Of a stretch of DNA of 64,000 nucleotides, positions 1 through 10,893 are shown piece by piece. The stretch is from NCBI GenBank assembly GCA_030581615.1, contig JAKTTT010000038.1:1-64000 (forward strand), written 5' to 3'. A model generated the notes under the pieces. That model saw only the letters and a list, made by a program, of their open reading frames with translations, did not search any database and had not been told where the DNA came from. The position numbers and the translations under genes are program-made. Origin of the DNA: Alloascoidea africana. Its lineage: Eukaryota > Ascomycota > Alloascoideomycetes > Alloascoideales > Alloascoideaceae. How positions within the stretch are numbered: position 1 is the first letter of the stretch; each line of letters begins with the position of its first letter.

Positions 1-912
1 AATACTTACTCCGATCGCGGCAGTGAATTTGCAGCCAGATTAAATGCCATTCAACAATTAGTACAAGACAACATGGTCCACGCTCAGCAAAGACAAGAAA
101 GGAATTACAACAAGAGACACCGAGACACAACATATGAAGTCGGTGAATATGTATTACTCCACAAAGACGCGTATATCGAAAGGGGACGGTTCCACAAACT
201 TAAACCTATTTACTTTGGTCCCTTTAAAATCATTAAGCGCTGTGGAGAAAATGCAGTCGAATTAGACTTGCCCAGTATAACCAAGAAACACAGAATTGTT
301 AATAAGAAATGGATTAAACCTTTCGTCAAATCAAATGCTTACCTTAAGGATCCGCCTAACACAGAACAGGAACAACTGGTCAGAATCAATGAAATGAATG
401 CCATGCTAGGAATAAACAGAGAACAAGAATTCGCCTATGTTACCTGGTCTGAGTGCGATCCGACTCTCGTTACAAAACTACCTTTCTGGATATTCTCACA
501 AGCTAACCCTCAAATTTTGAAAAATCTTTCTGACCAATGGAATTCTTGGGTACAATCTTCTATGGTTAATGACCAAGTCGAGGACGACTTGGAAGAAAGG
601 GGGGAGAAATTGTGACGATTATTGCTCTGTCGTCTCTATCTTATTCTCTTTTACTAACTACTTCGTTAGTCTCTTATTAACTTTATGCTTTTCTTTTACT
701 AACTACTTCGTTAGTCTCTTATTAACTTTATGCTTTTCTTTCTCAATTGCTATCAATCTATACTCTTTTCGTGTTAGCAATACTTTTACTTTTAATTTGC
801 TCGTATACCATATTTATCTGTCGCTGAAGACTATATAATGGTATCTTTTCGCCACTTTTTAATAAAGGATTAACAAGTTTTTCTTCTAAATCACTTCTGT
901 GATAAAAGAACA
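1..912 (+). mobile_element. Ty3/gypsy-type LTR retroelement, right end (partial, cut by window start)
   Basis: Treated as a fossil. An open pol frame enters at base 1 and ends at 615; it carries the C-terminal end of a Ty3/gypsy-type integrase, with the basic region and the 'GPFKI' / 'KKHRIVNKKWIKPF' blocks seen after the integrase core. A tail follows at the position where chromoviruses carry a chromodomain, but I cannot confirm one. A purine-rich tract just before 611 looks like the polypurine tract, and the putative 3' LTR runs from about 611 (TGT...) to about 912 (...ACA). Inside it are TATATAA at 832-838 and AATAAA near 862. The LTR ends about 4 bp before the tRNA-Ala, which fits the pol III-directed insertion known for Ty3. 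The visible part looks whole, so it may be young. Gag, protease, RT and the left LTR lie outside the window. Confidence 0.8.
651..740 (+). repeat. Two tandem copies of a 45-bp unit inside the LTR
   Basis: The unit beginning TTACTAACTACTTCGTTAGT occurs at 651-695 and again at 696-740 with no visible difference. It lies in the U3 part of the putative LTR, upstream of the TATA-like site at 832. Each unit contains the inverted pair ACTAAC...GTTAGT. Confidence 0.9.
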
Positions 913-916
913 ATTA

Positions 917-989
917 GGGCGTCTGGTGTAGTTGGTTATCACATCCGCTTAGCATGCGGGAGGTCCCCGGTTCGATTCCGGTGTCGTCC
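917..989 (+). tRNA. tRNA-Ala (anticodon AGC)
   Basis: A full cloverleaf is readable: acceptor GGGCGTC paired with GTCGTCC, a D arm with GTGTAGTTGGTTATCAC, the anticodon stem TCCGC/GCGGG enclosing TTAGCAT (anticodon AGC), and the T loop TTCGATT with B-box GGTTCGATTCC. Yeast tRNA-Ala(AGC) has the same overall form, including the T:T mismatch in the acceptor. There is no intron. The first T-stem pair looks mismatched (C:T). An LTR element ends about 4 bp upstream, and a T-run after 990 can serve as the pol III terminator. Confidence 0.93.
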
Positions 990-3211
990 ATTTTTGTCAT
1001 TAACAGCATGATCTTTTTTTGTTTTTTCAAGTGATGATCATTTTGATGTGTAGAGTTCTAGTAAAAATTTAGTAACTGTGGACTCTTGCGTTTGTCTCAG
1101 GAATTTAAAAGCAAACTTCTGTTTTCACTTTTATCTAAAGTGGTTTAGCTAAGTTCTTTGAAGGGGCCATCACCAGTTCAGTATTCTATTTCCTTCATCT
1201 TTATTTTGTTTTCATTAAAAATGTTACGCTTCTGTAGAAGAGTCGAGTCCTGTATTAACTAATGTGTTAGTCCAATAACACAGAATGTCGTCCCTGTATA
1301 GCTTGTTTTACCAAGAGTTGCTCAACGGCTCAATATACAGACTCCTTGAAGCACCAGCTTGAACCTTAGAATGACCAATACAGACGGTAAGTCATTCAAG
1401 AGTAAAGTGTGATTCTCAAATGGTAAGTCTATAGCAGTCTCTAACTAAACGATAATGTTATACTTTTGCTTACATTAGCAACAATTATTTTTCAACCCGT
1501 CTAATTTGACTTCGAAGTTCGACAGAACAAAGGTTCAATTCCAAAGTCTTATAGGAAATGGCCAATGGGATTCTTTAATAAGCCAGTTCGGTGGTATCAA
1601 TCTACCAGGTGACGGAGCCAGTTTTATACTGCCAATTTGGTTTATTAGAACCTTGGCGAGTCTATATTTTAAAATTGGAGAAGGGAATTGCGTCCAAGAA
1701 CGTACGCTCTCGGATTAATGTTTTACAGTATTATTGCGACATTTAACGCCTTCCGGGAGCCTTGAATATCATGTCAAAATACCTTATCCAGGAACCCAGC
1801 TTTTGCGCCAGTAAATTCCATTGCCGTTGTTGAAAATGGAGCTGGTGGGCAAGATTGCCGCAGGTTGTAGACATGATGATAGGTTCAAAGTTTTAAGAAA
1901 GCTGGAGGGAACAGTCTCCAAGTCTTTGCTACATAAATAGGGACAAATCCATAGTAGATAAAATTCAACAAAATCACCACATTTTGAAAGAAATCTCAAT
2001 AATAGTTTTCTACAAAGCAAATGTGCCCGCTCTACATCAAAAGCCTAGGGACAGAAAATATCAACAAATTGCCATCAATTCTGTTCTTTTCTTTTCTAAT
2101 ACACCTTTCAGTTGTTCCTAATCCTTTAAAATAGGCATCGTTCCTACGCTGGCCCCAAAGGAATCGTGATTTGATGATTGTTCGGAGAAAGACAATGACG
2201 ATATTTATACCCTGTAATAATCGTTTTATTGGGTTGTATCTTGGGCTTCATTCTCAGATTTCCTAATGGATAAATCTTTCATTCTGCGATCAAAATGACT
2301 GGAGGTTGAATTGGAATCTCTCTATTGTACGTTTTAACCTTAGATGATAAAATTAGAGCTGCTGATGTTTTGAATTTTCCTATTTCTAAATAAAAGTGGA
2401 TTAGATTGTTCTCTAAATCTCTCAATTCTCCATCACACCTTGAACAAGATCCAAACATGCCACAAACTCAGTTTTTATCACATGTATCCATAACAAAGCA
2501 AATTATCTCCTTAATTCTGCTTTATGCAATCAGCATTAGGTGGGAACAGGGCTCAGAGTGCCTGTAGTTTTCTGTGTTTTTTTTTTGTCATTCGCTTGTT
2601 TACGACCTTAATGCCAGTACTGTAAGCCGCCTCTGATTCTTTACTGGCATCATTCAGTTCACTTTTCCTCTTTGGACTCTATGTCCTTTACTTCACTTGA
2701 CGCTTCCCGGCGTCAACCTTATTCTACCTCCCAGGTGAGATAGCCGCACATTTGTTCACCTAATGAGGCATCTTTTTCGCATCCTTACTGGGACTCCAAC
2801 CAAAAAGGAAATTAATTCAATGCAGTTATTCAAACACGGGAGTTCTATTAAGGATGAGAAGACAAAAACGTAAGTAAAACAGAACATAAGGTGAATCAAT
2901 CTAGATGCTTGGCGCTTCACCTGTTTGAAGGTAGTGAACGGGAGGGTTTTCTATAAATATAGTCTGAACCAGGAGAGAGATAAGGCAGCAAAATTAATTC
3001 AGGTACAAATCAACCTGGTCGGATATATCCCAAGGCCACTCGGTGTATCAAGTCTATTCAAAATACTCATGACAAATAAAACATGAACACTAAAACAACG
3101 ATCATGATAAAAACAGATTAAAAAACAAAAGAGAAACAAATGGTATTAAAGCTCAAACAAACTTTTTGCTTAATCTTATCCAATATAGTGATATAAAACG
3201 ATGACTTCGAT
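990..3211. other. Intergenic stretch without a convincing gene
   Basis: About 2.2 kb between the tRNA-Ala and the 3' end of the CBM48/repeat gene. Short open frames occur (for example 1506-1718 on the plus strand and 1784-2020 on the minus strand), but none has a recognisable domain. The stretch is AT-rich with homopolymer runs. Old transposon debris is possible given the neighbouring LTR element, but I could not identify any family. Confidence 0.6.
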
Positions 3212-6200
3212 CTAATCTCCTCTGTTATTGTTGTTGGAGTTACCTAATGAGAATAGTCTGCGGATTCGTCGCACCAGCCCTCTTAACAAAAAATCATAGA
3301 ACCAATGGAAAATGAAAAGCTTTTCGCTTCCTTTAACAGATTCAGAAATAGATTCAGCATCATCAGAGCCGGTTTCAGTCGACTTTCCTTTACCGCGTTT
3401 AACAAGAGCACTACTCTTAGTGTTTGAGTCGCCTTCAAGTGCGGTAGTCTTGCTCGTTCCAGGGCCATTGTTCACAAGAGTCTCCGATGGCTCAACCGCG
3501 GAAGAAGTCGCAGCTACTGGGACGGCTTGATCAATTGCAATTGTTTCTTCTGTCTTTACAGAAGTCAGCTCTTTATCTATTCCCTTGGCAGAAGATTTAG
3601 TATCAATTGGTGTCTCAGCTTTAGCCTTCTCGGCAGCAATACGCTCGGCTTCAGCCTTTGCTTTTGCTTCTGCCTCAGCTTCAGCCTTCTCAGCTGCGAT
3701 TCTTTCCTGTTCTGCCTTCTCAGCCGCAATTCTCTCCTGTTCTGCTTTTTCAGCTGCGATACGTTCAGCTTCAGCCTTTGCTTCAGCTTCAGCCTTTGCT
3801 TTTGCTTCTGCCTCAGCTTTAGCCTTCTGAGCTGCGACTCTTTCCTGTTCTGCCTTCTCAGCCGCAATTCGCTCCTGTTCTGCTTTTTCAGCTGCGATAC
3901 GTTCAGCTTCAGCCTTCGCTTCAGCTTCTGCCTCAGCTTTAGCTTTCTCAGCTGTGATTCTTTCCTGTTCAGCCTTCTCAGCCGCTATTCTCTCCTGCTC
4001 TGCTTTTTCAGCCGCAATTCGCTCCTGTTCTGCTTTTTCAGCTGCGATACGTTCAGCTTCTGCCTTTTCGGCAGCTATTCTCTCCTGTTCGGCTTTCTCA
4101 GCTGCGATACGCTCAGCTTCGGCCTTTGCTTCAGCTTCTGCCTTGGCCTTTTCAGCAGCTATTCGCTCTTCTTCCACTTTCTCGGCTGCGATACGCTCGG
4201 CTTCTGCCTTCGCTTCTGCCTCAGCCTTTGCTTTTGCTTTTGCTTCTGCCTCAGCTTTAGCTTTCTCAGCTGCGATTCTCTCTTGCTCTGCCTTTTCAGC
4301 CGCAATTCTCTCCTGTTCGGCTTTTTCAGCTGCGATACGTTCTGCTTCTGCCTTTTCGGCAGCTATTCTCTCTTGCTCTTCCTTTTCGGCTGCGATACGC
4401 TCGGCTTCTGCCTTCGCTTCTGCCTCAGCCTTTGCTTTTGCTTTTGCTTCTGCCTCAGCTTTAGCTTTCTCAGCCGCAATTCTCTCTTGCTCTGCCTTTT
4501 CAGCCGCAATTCTCTCCTGTTCGGCTTTTTCAGCTGCGATACGTTCAGCTTCTGCCTTCGCTTCAGCTTCAGCTTTAGCCTTCTCCGCTGCGATTCTTTC
4601 CTGTTCTGCCTTCTCAGCCGCTATTCTCTCTTGCTCAGCCTTCTCAGCCGCTATTCTCTCCTGCTCTGCTTTTTCAGCTGCGATACGTTCTGCTTCTGCC
4701 TTTTCGGCAGCTATTCTCTCTTGCTCTTCCTTTTCGGCTGCGATACGCTCGGCTTCTGCCTTCGCTTCAGCTTCAGCCTTTGCTTTTGCTTCTGCCTCAG
4801 CTTTAGCCTTCTCAGCTGCGATTCTTTCCTGTTCTGCCTTTTCAGCCGCAATTCGCTCCTGTTCTGCTTTTTCAGCTGCGATACGTTCAGCTTCAGCCTT
4901 CGCTTCAGCTTCAGCCTTTGCTTTTGCTTCTGCCTCAGCTTTAGCTTTCTCAGCTGCGATTCTCTCTTGTTCTGCTTTCTCAGCCGCGATTCTCTCCTTT
5001 TCAGCTTTTTCAGCAGCTATTCTCTCCTGCTCTGCTTTTTCAGCCGCAATTCGCTCCTGTTCTGCTTTTTCAGCTGCGATACGTTCTGCTTCTGCCTTCG
5101 CTTCAGCTTCTGCCTTTGCTTCAGCTTCAGCTTTAGCCTTCTCAGCCGCGATTCTCTCCTTTTCAGCTTTTTCAGCAGCTATTCTCTCCTGCTCTGCTTT
5201 TTCAGCCGCAATTCGCTCCTGTTCTGCTTTTTCAGCTGCGATACGTTCTGCTTCTGCCTTCGCTTCAGCTTCTGCCTTTGCTTCAGCTTCAGCTTTAGCC
5301 TTCTCAGCCGCGATTCTCTCCTTTTCAGCTTTTTCAGCAGCTATTCTCTCCTGCTCTGCTTTTTCAGCCGCAATTCGCTCCTGTTCTGCTTTTTCAGCTG
5401 CGATACGTTCTGCTTCTGCCTTCGCTTCAGCTTCTGCCTCAGCTTTAGCTTTCTCAGCTGTGATTCTTTCCTGTTCAGCCTTCTCAGCCGCTATTCTCTC
5501 CTGCTCTGCCTTTTCGGCAGCTATTCTCTCTTGTTCGGCTTTCTCAGCTGCGATACGCTCAGCTTCGGCCTTTGCTTCAGCTTCTGCCTTGGCCTTTTCA
5601 GCAGCTATTCTTTCTTCTTCTGCTTTCTCGGCTGCGATACGTTCGGCTTCAGCCTTCTCAGCTGCGATTCTTTCCTGTTCTGCCTTCTCAGCAGCTATTT
5701 TTTCTTGTTCTGCCTTCTCAGCTTCTTCTTTTCCAGCTATTAAGTCTTGAGACTCTTTCTCTTTATTAGCCTCTTCATTTTCTTTTTCATTTGTGTTATC
5801 CTATACAACCACAAACAATACACGTCAGTAATACTGGTATTTGAATTCAGAGTTGCAAATGATACCGATCAAGCGAGAAGTGGAGAAGAGGAAAGTGGAG
5901 AAATGTATGTCCATGTATTATAATTTAGAGCATATAAATCTCGTTCCACTTTCAATGATTGGACACTTACTTTTGTGAATTTTGAAGTTTCTTCCGATGA
6001 AGTTTCTTTCAGATCGAGATCAACCTGCTTCTCATCCTAAATGTCCCGATCATGTTAATAGTTCAATAATTATATTTTCCAAAAAGGGACAAAGTGAAGA
6101 AAAGAAAGGGAAGCTAATGGATTCAGTACTTAGTCATGCTCTGTGTATCTTAATTGATGTTTTCTTTGATTTAAGTCACATGCTAATCTATTTTAGCCTT

Positions 6201-7235
6201 CTCATCGCGCTAAATACGGATAAAAACGATCGTGTCAAATGGAAAAAAAGTAAGAAAAACAACATCAATTGGAAAAAATGCGAATGATCGTTAAGAGCTA
6301 TTGCGATTAAGCTCACGTAGTAATCGTCAAGCTCAACTTAAAGAGAGGATGTTGCATTCGGTACAAATGAGGAGAGGAATGTAAACAAAACTTTGTGTGA
6401 AAAAAAAAAAATCGGATCAAGATCTAAACACAATAACGGACGAGAAAATGGAGAATGCAATGATTATTCAAAAAGATAGCCAAGTCTACTTACAGCTGAC
6501 TTTCTTCTAGTTGCCCCATTCTGAGAATGGGAAGCAGGCGTCGCATCTGGAGTCTGTTGCAAAACACCATGAGTGCTTGTAACAGGACTAAGAGGAACAC
6601 CAAATGATGAAAAGTCAGTGTCTATGGCCCCATCGTCAAGGTCCGAGTCTTGGTCATACTCTTCAGCAACAACAGGATCCTTTGGATCTAAATGACAGAC
6701 ACGATCAAAGGGTTAGGAATTGAGCTATATGGAGTAGGAGTAAGAAAGAAAAAGAGAAATACCTTTTTGTACAGCGGCCGGGACAGGGACAGAAGAATCG
6801 GACATGATGGGCACGGTGATTGAATGGTGGACTATACCGTTGCTATCGGAGACTATAAATGACAAAAAGGGGGTCAGAAAAAGGGGGAAAAGAAAAGGAG
6901 AAGAAACGGAAGGGAAAAAAGGGAGGTGTGGAAGGTGTGACAGGTCAACATTCTCTGTCTCCATGAGTAACCGTGCTTCTTAAATACTTTATTTACTCAC
7001 CAGTAGCCTCTTCGCTGGACAGCTTCCATTGGCCGTTCACCTTGAAGCGGTAGAGATAGGTCTGGCCTCGTTCCAGAGAAAGATGTCGCTCGAACAGCCC
7101 TGGGTCCGACGAATCCTCGTGCAACTGGACCGGCTTCCACTTGGAAAAGTCCCCGATCACCTGGACCAGGTAGTTGTCGTTGGAGCTGTCTGAAACTCTA
7201 TACGAGAAGAGCGTGTCAACCTTAGTATCGGCCAT
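3212..7235 (-). CDS. CBM48/AMPK-beta-like (Crp1/Mdg1-type) protein with giant E/A/K/R repeat, five exons
   Basis: Exons, read on the minus strand, are 7235-7001, 6852-6763, 6687-6494, 6036-5971 and 5800-3212. All joins keep frame, giving 1057 residues. Donors are GTGAGT, GTATTT and GTAAGT, and branch-like sites TATTAAC and TACTGAC precede two acceptors. Residues ~8-90 form a CBM48/AMPK-beta glycogen-binding fold ('VIGDFSKWKPV', 'YLYRFKVNGQWKLS'), closest in memory to yeast Crp1/Mdg1. An acidic Ser/Pro linker follows. The last exon then has ~700 residues of ERIAAEKAEQ and KAEAEAKAEA units, predicted as one long charged helix or coiled coil. A Ser/Thr-rich segment and a C-terminal hydrophobic-basic stretch ('FHWFYDFLLRGLVRRIRRL') end the protein; that stretch could bind membrane. 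I chose the Met at 7235 because the CBM starts just after it; an in-frame ATG at 7388 exists. Function is unknown; Crp1 binds cruciform DNA in yeast. Confidence 0.8.
3640..5725 (-). repeat. Coding tandem-repeat array (10-codon ERIAAEKAEQ and (KA/EA)n units)
   Basis: About 2 kb of near-repetitive DNA inside the last exon of the CBM48 gene. The basic unit is 30 bp, encoding E-R-I-A-A-E-K-A-E-Q, interspersed with Ala/Glu/Lys-only spacers. Larger blocks recur, for example around 4980-5100, 5150-5270 and 5320-5440, which look like successive duplications of about 170-180 bp. The array keeps one reading frame throughout, so units were gained in multiples of three bases. Confidence 0.9.
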
Positions 7236-7557
7236 CTGGGTTTGTGAAGCAGTAGCTGAGAGCAGTAGCAAGGTCCTCGGGCTCTCCAAAGTACGCAAAA
7301 ACAAGGGATAAAAAGAGGAAGAAGAAACTGCTCCAGCAAATCGAGTTGAATTTAATTGACCTGATTTTTGGTGCAAAGCAGATCTCATCTCGATCTTCTC
7401 CGGGGCGCGGTGTACGGGGCAGGCGGCACGGGTGCCTGTTTACCGGGTGCGCGCGTGACACGGTACCGGTAGACATATACATGCATTCACAGATCACCCA
7501 TACACCCTCCTCCATCACCATTGACAGAGCAAGATCACAGGCCCTATTTGAGACTAG
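7236..7557. promoter_or_regulatory. Divergent promoter region between the CBM48 gene and the 7558 gene
   Basis: This 322-bp spacer separates two outward-facing start codons and must hold both promoters. A GC-rich patch around 7400-7470 carries several CGG/CCG-containing triplets and near-palindromes such as CACGGTACCGGT, typical of zinc-cluster factor sites. I see no clear TATA box. Confidence 0.5.
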
Positions 7558-8832
7558 ATGTCGCGTCCACGGAGATTACGAACCCGCACACGCGTCGTTA
7601 GGCCCCCATTGGAGCCTGAAAGCTATGGAGTTTTACCGTACCCAGGTCTGCCTGAAACCTCTACGCCCCTGGCCAAGAGAGTAGGTGTGTCCCTCTCGCC
7701 TCTGGACCAGCCTACATCCGAAAGCCTCAAACAGAAGTTAGAAAAGTTACAAGGAGACAGCTCCACAGGTGGCGACGATTCGTTTGCCTCAAATGAAAAT
7801 ATCATCCTAGATATCTCATCTGATGCCGATGTTGACACTCCTCTGCCTCAATTGTCTCCTGGAGAAGGTTCAAGGAAGAGCAAAGTAATGATCAGCGATA
7901 CAAAAGCACGAGATGACCATGACTCTTCGTTCTCATCTTCATCTGATGACCCTTTTGGATTCTTACAATTGAAAACAGCAGAGCTGTCAAATACTGTGGT
8001 AACAAAGTTTCAGAAGCGCAGAAAGAGAATGTTGGACGAAAGTATAGCGAGAAACAAACGCGTCGAGCAACGGTATAAAAAGCTTCTTAAACTTGATGAA
8101 GAACTTGCTTCTGAATCCGAATCGACCAACACTCCCAAGAAATTAGAAAAGATTACTGTGGTGGAAAAGGAAGCGGCAAAAGGTGTTACTGATGAATATG
8201 ATGAAGCCGAATCTAGTGACTCTAGTTTATATCAAGTTTCAAAGCCCATTGATCAGGTTGCATCACCACAAGAAACAGCAAAGGTGAAAAAACCCCTAAC
8301 AGCAATTGCTGATAGCACGTTAAATAAGCAGCTTAACGTACGCCATTCTGCGAGATTAAGAGCAAAGAAAGCTAAACAGAATGAAGCCAAATTGAAAGAA
8401 GCAACACAAAAGTTGTCTGAGAAACCAGAACATCAGCACTCTTTTGGTTCTGACATCAGCTCGTCTTCCTCAGATCTTGACCTTTTTGAGATTGCAAATG
8501 TCATTGGTCCACGTCAAAGATTGAACCAACTACGGCGAACCCCCAAAGTAAAACCAGTCTCCAGCTTAGGCTCAAGAGATCTTCACAAAGGGAAACAACA
8601 GGGTAGGAAATCTAAAGTGAGCCGTCGTCGGCCGTCCAAGAAGATAAAAGTGTACAATGACAACAAACAGAATGACCAAGAAGATGATGAAGAACACGAA
8701 ACTGCAAATTATAGCGTCAATATAGAGCCTGATACCCCCATCGATCGTAAGTTTCTGAAATCTGGTTTAGATCTGGAAGCGATTGACGCGTGGGAAATAA
8801 AGGAGGAACTAGTCAGTACAAGCGACGTTTAG
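7558..8832 (+). CDS. Unrecognised charged, Ser/Asp-rich protein, probably nuclear
   Basis: A single open frame of 424 residues. I do not recognise the family. The N-terminus is Arg/Pro-rich (MSRPRRLRTRTR). Acidic serine clusters of casein-kinase-2 type occur several times ('SSFSSSSDDPFGF', 'SDISSSSSDLDLFE'). Basic stretches that could be nuclear-localisation signals include KFQKRRKRM, RLRAKKAK and SRRRPSKKIK. A short charged region near residues 150-190 may form a helix or coiled coil. The composition suggests a disordered chromatin or DNA-repair adaptor, but that is inference only. The gene is divergent from the CBM48 gene 322 bp away. No membrane segment or signal peptide is visible. Confidence 0.75.
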   Translation: MSRPRRLRTRTRVVRPPLEPESYGVLPYPGLPETSTPLAKRVGVSLSPLDQPTSESLKQKLEKLQGDSSTGGDDSFASNENIILDISSDADVDTPLPQLSPGEGSRKSKVMISDTKARDDHDSSFSSSSDDPFGFLQLKTAELSNTVVTKFQKRRKRMLDESIARNKRVEQRYKKLLKLDEELASESESTNTPKKLEKITVVEKEAAKGVTDEYDEAESSDSSLYQVSKPIDQVASPQETAKVKKPLTAIADSTLNKQLNVRHSARLRAKKAKQNEAKLKEATQKLSEKPEHQHSFGSDISSSSSDLDLFEIANVIGPRQRLNQLRRTPKVKPVSSLGSRDLHKGKQQGRKSKVSRRRPSKKIKVYNDNKQNDQEDDEEHETANYSVNIEPDTPIDRKFLKSGLDLEAIDAWEIKEELVSTSDV

Positions 8833-10893
8833 GTTTTTATCATCTTTCCCCAGTTACTCCTGTATTGTTTAAATCTGTTGATATTGTTTGATTTTTTTAT
8901 GTTTTTTTGGCAATCTGTGTGTACTTTGTTCGATGATTACGAAATACTTAAGGGATTATAGTTATTTGTATTAATGGTCACAAGCTTCTTGCTGTATTTT
9001 TTTTCCCTAAAGCTGAAAAAGAGTTTGCTTATGAATAAAGGTTTTCTGAGCTTGAGACTTCGTGGAATGATTGAGAGGATGTCTTTTATTTAGGGATTAT
9101 TTTGTCACTAAGATACAGTTTACTAAATGCAATAAAACCTGTCTTGAAACTCGAATTGTAGTTGAAACGCTAGAGATTAGTAGAGGCTTTGCTGGAATAT
9201 CTTAATCATTATTCTACCATCATCTACTAGATTTAAGTTGTATATGATGAGATTTCACTTTATGTAATAAACGCTAAAAAGTTTGATTAATGTTATTAGA
9301 ATTTCAATCCAAAAGATAGGAATAAGCAGTCACCAAAGAAAGGAGAATAACTGTTAAACCTATATCAAGACTCTTGTTTCGAGAGAAGGATAGACATATG
9401 CTCAGGACAGAGAATTAACCCTTGGTAAAAAGTTTTGAAGTTAATAAAACAGCCAAAATTGATATAGATGACGTCTAGAGGGGTAAAGAAAGCTTTGCAG
9501 GGTTGCCCAAAGCTAATAAGAAATCCTTCGACAAAGCTGTAAAACTTCTAGTTGAAGAAGCCGATTTTATTATCTAAGTGAATCATTGGGATAAGGAATA
9601 TACTTGTTATATGGTTTTGTCGGTGCCGAATGCCATCTACCTTGTTATCACTATATGCAAAGGTCGAGAATGAGGAAAAGCATGCTTTCATGGCTTATAT
9701 TCTCCAACCTAGCGCCGAGTGCTACTCTTTTCAATAGCTTCATTTTGTGATGCTTCAACTCTTCTCATATCTAGGTTGTTATATAGCCCAAATCGTAATT
9801 TGTATTGTTCATTCTGAACATTTACTGACGGAATTGACCCCTGTCGACTTGCCGACAGAAGGGAGACGCTATATGTTCTCGTAGATCGGGACATCCGAAA
9901 TAGAACCAGGTTATAAGGGAACATTCTCGTTCATGTTCTTCATAATGGAATAAAGAGCAGGATATATTTTTAGCCACTCAAGAATTATCCACTTGTCGTT
10001 TCCAGTTCTTCCCAATCACTGGTTGTGTCTACATGAAATGGATCTGTCTAACAGTATTTGAACTATTGAGAGAGGCATGGGATCTGAACAAGCAGCTGTG
10101 GACGTATGGACACCCAATAGCAGCGAGCCAGCTTACAATTTCTCACACAAACTTGCAACGAGGAAACAATACTAAGAAGCCATGGAGCAGGCCAAGCATG
10201 TAAGAGGTCGAGATGAAGAATCACGAAGATGCAAAATTCTCAGACACTGTTACAGACTTGCTTCTACATTCACGCCGAAACCGGTAGCTTACATAGTTCC
10301 CCGAAGATTGTGTTTATTTTCCCATCTTGCCCCAGCCAAACAGGCCATATCCCAGCCAAAACACGGTCTGTTTAACGTGCGGGAAAGGAGACCCGGAATG
10401 CAGCAGGTGTCAAACCGCTCAGCAGCGGACAAAAAGGCTTGGAAACAGAACACGGTCCGCCAAAAACATGAAATTTCCATCTCAGACAAGTCTCTTCTGT
10501 TTTTATTGCACTTGAAAACGCCCAGTGTGTCACAGTGCTGAACGCAAGAGGGAAAAATGCATCTGGAAGAGAATGGGTTCTCTCTCGACCTCAGGGTCAA
10601 GCAATCGCCTTGTAACAGTATCATACGCGCCTTAGGCCATACCGTCCAGTACTTCTATTTGTATACCTCTGCTTTCTTCTTTTCTGTTCCTGAAGTCTTT
10701 TTATTCTTCTACTTCTCTTTTCTCCTCTACCTTTTCTTCTCCTGGTACTCTCAAGCCAACGACGCGAGTTCAAGTGTCCGCTCTCCAAATAGCAAGCACC
10801 TGATTACAACATACCTTCACTTCCAGATTTAGAACACCCCAAGAGGAATCTTTTCAAAACCACCACCGCAAATAGCTTGCCCAAGTAATCTCG
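8833..10893. other. Intergenic stretch upstream of the four-RRM gene
   Basis: About 2 kb. The first part looks like the 3' flank of the preceding gene. A minus-strand open frame at 9709-9924 and overlapping frames at 10182-10624 show no domain I know. The last 300 bases before 10894 are pyrimidine-rich (long CT tracts near 10670-10745), as is common for yeast 5' leaders and promoters. Confidence 0.55.

Noticed and set aside
3527-5750. Two very long plus-strand frames (738 and 598 codons) across the repeat
   Set aside because: They are antisense shadows of the E/A/K/R repeat: a repeat lacking stop codons in other frames stays open by construction. Their products are Ser/Phe/Cys-only strings with no domain, while the minus-strand frame joins CBM48 exons in frame.
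7236-7388. Upstream in-frame ATG of the CBM48 gene (7388), adding 51 residues with a presequence-like look
   Set aside because: The added part lies in the shared divergent promoter, and Crp1/Mdg1-type proteins begin directly at the CBM domain; kept only as an alternative start.
9709-9924. Minus-strand frame of 71 codons upstream of MRN1
   Set aside because: No domain, no splice partners, and no transposon family could be named.
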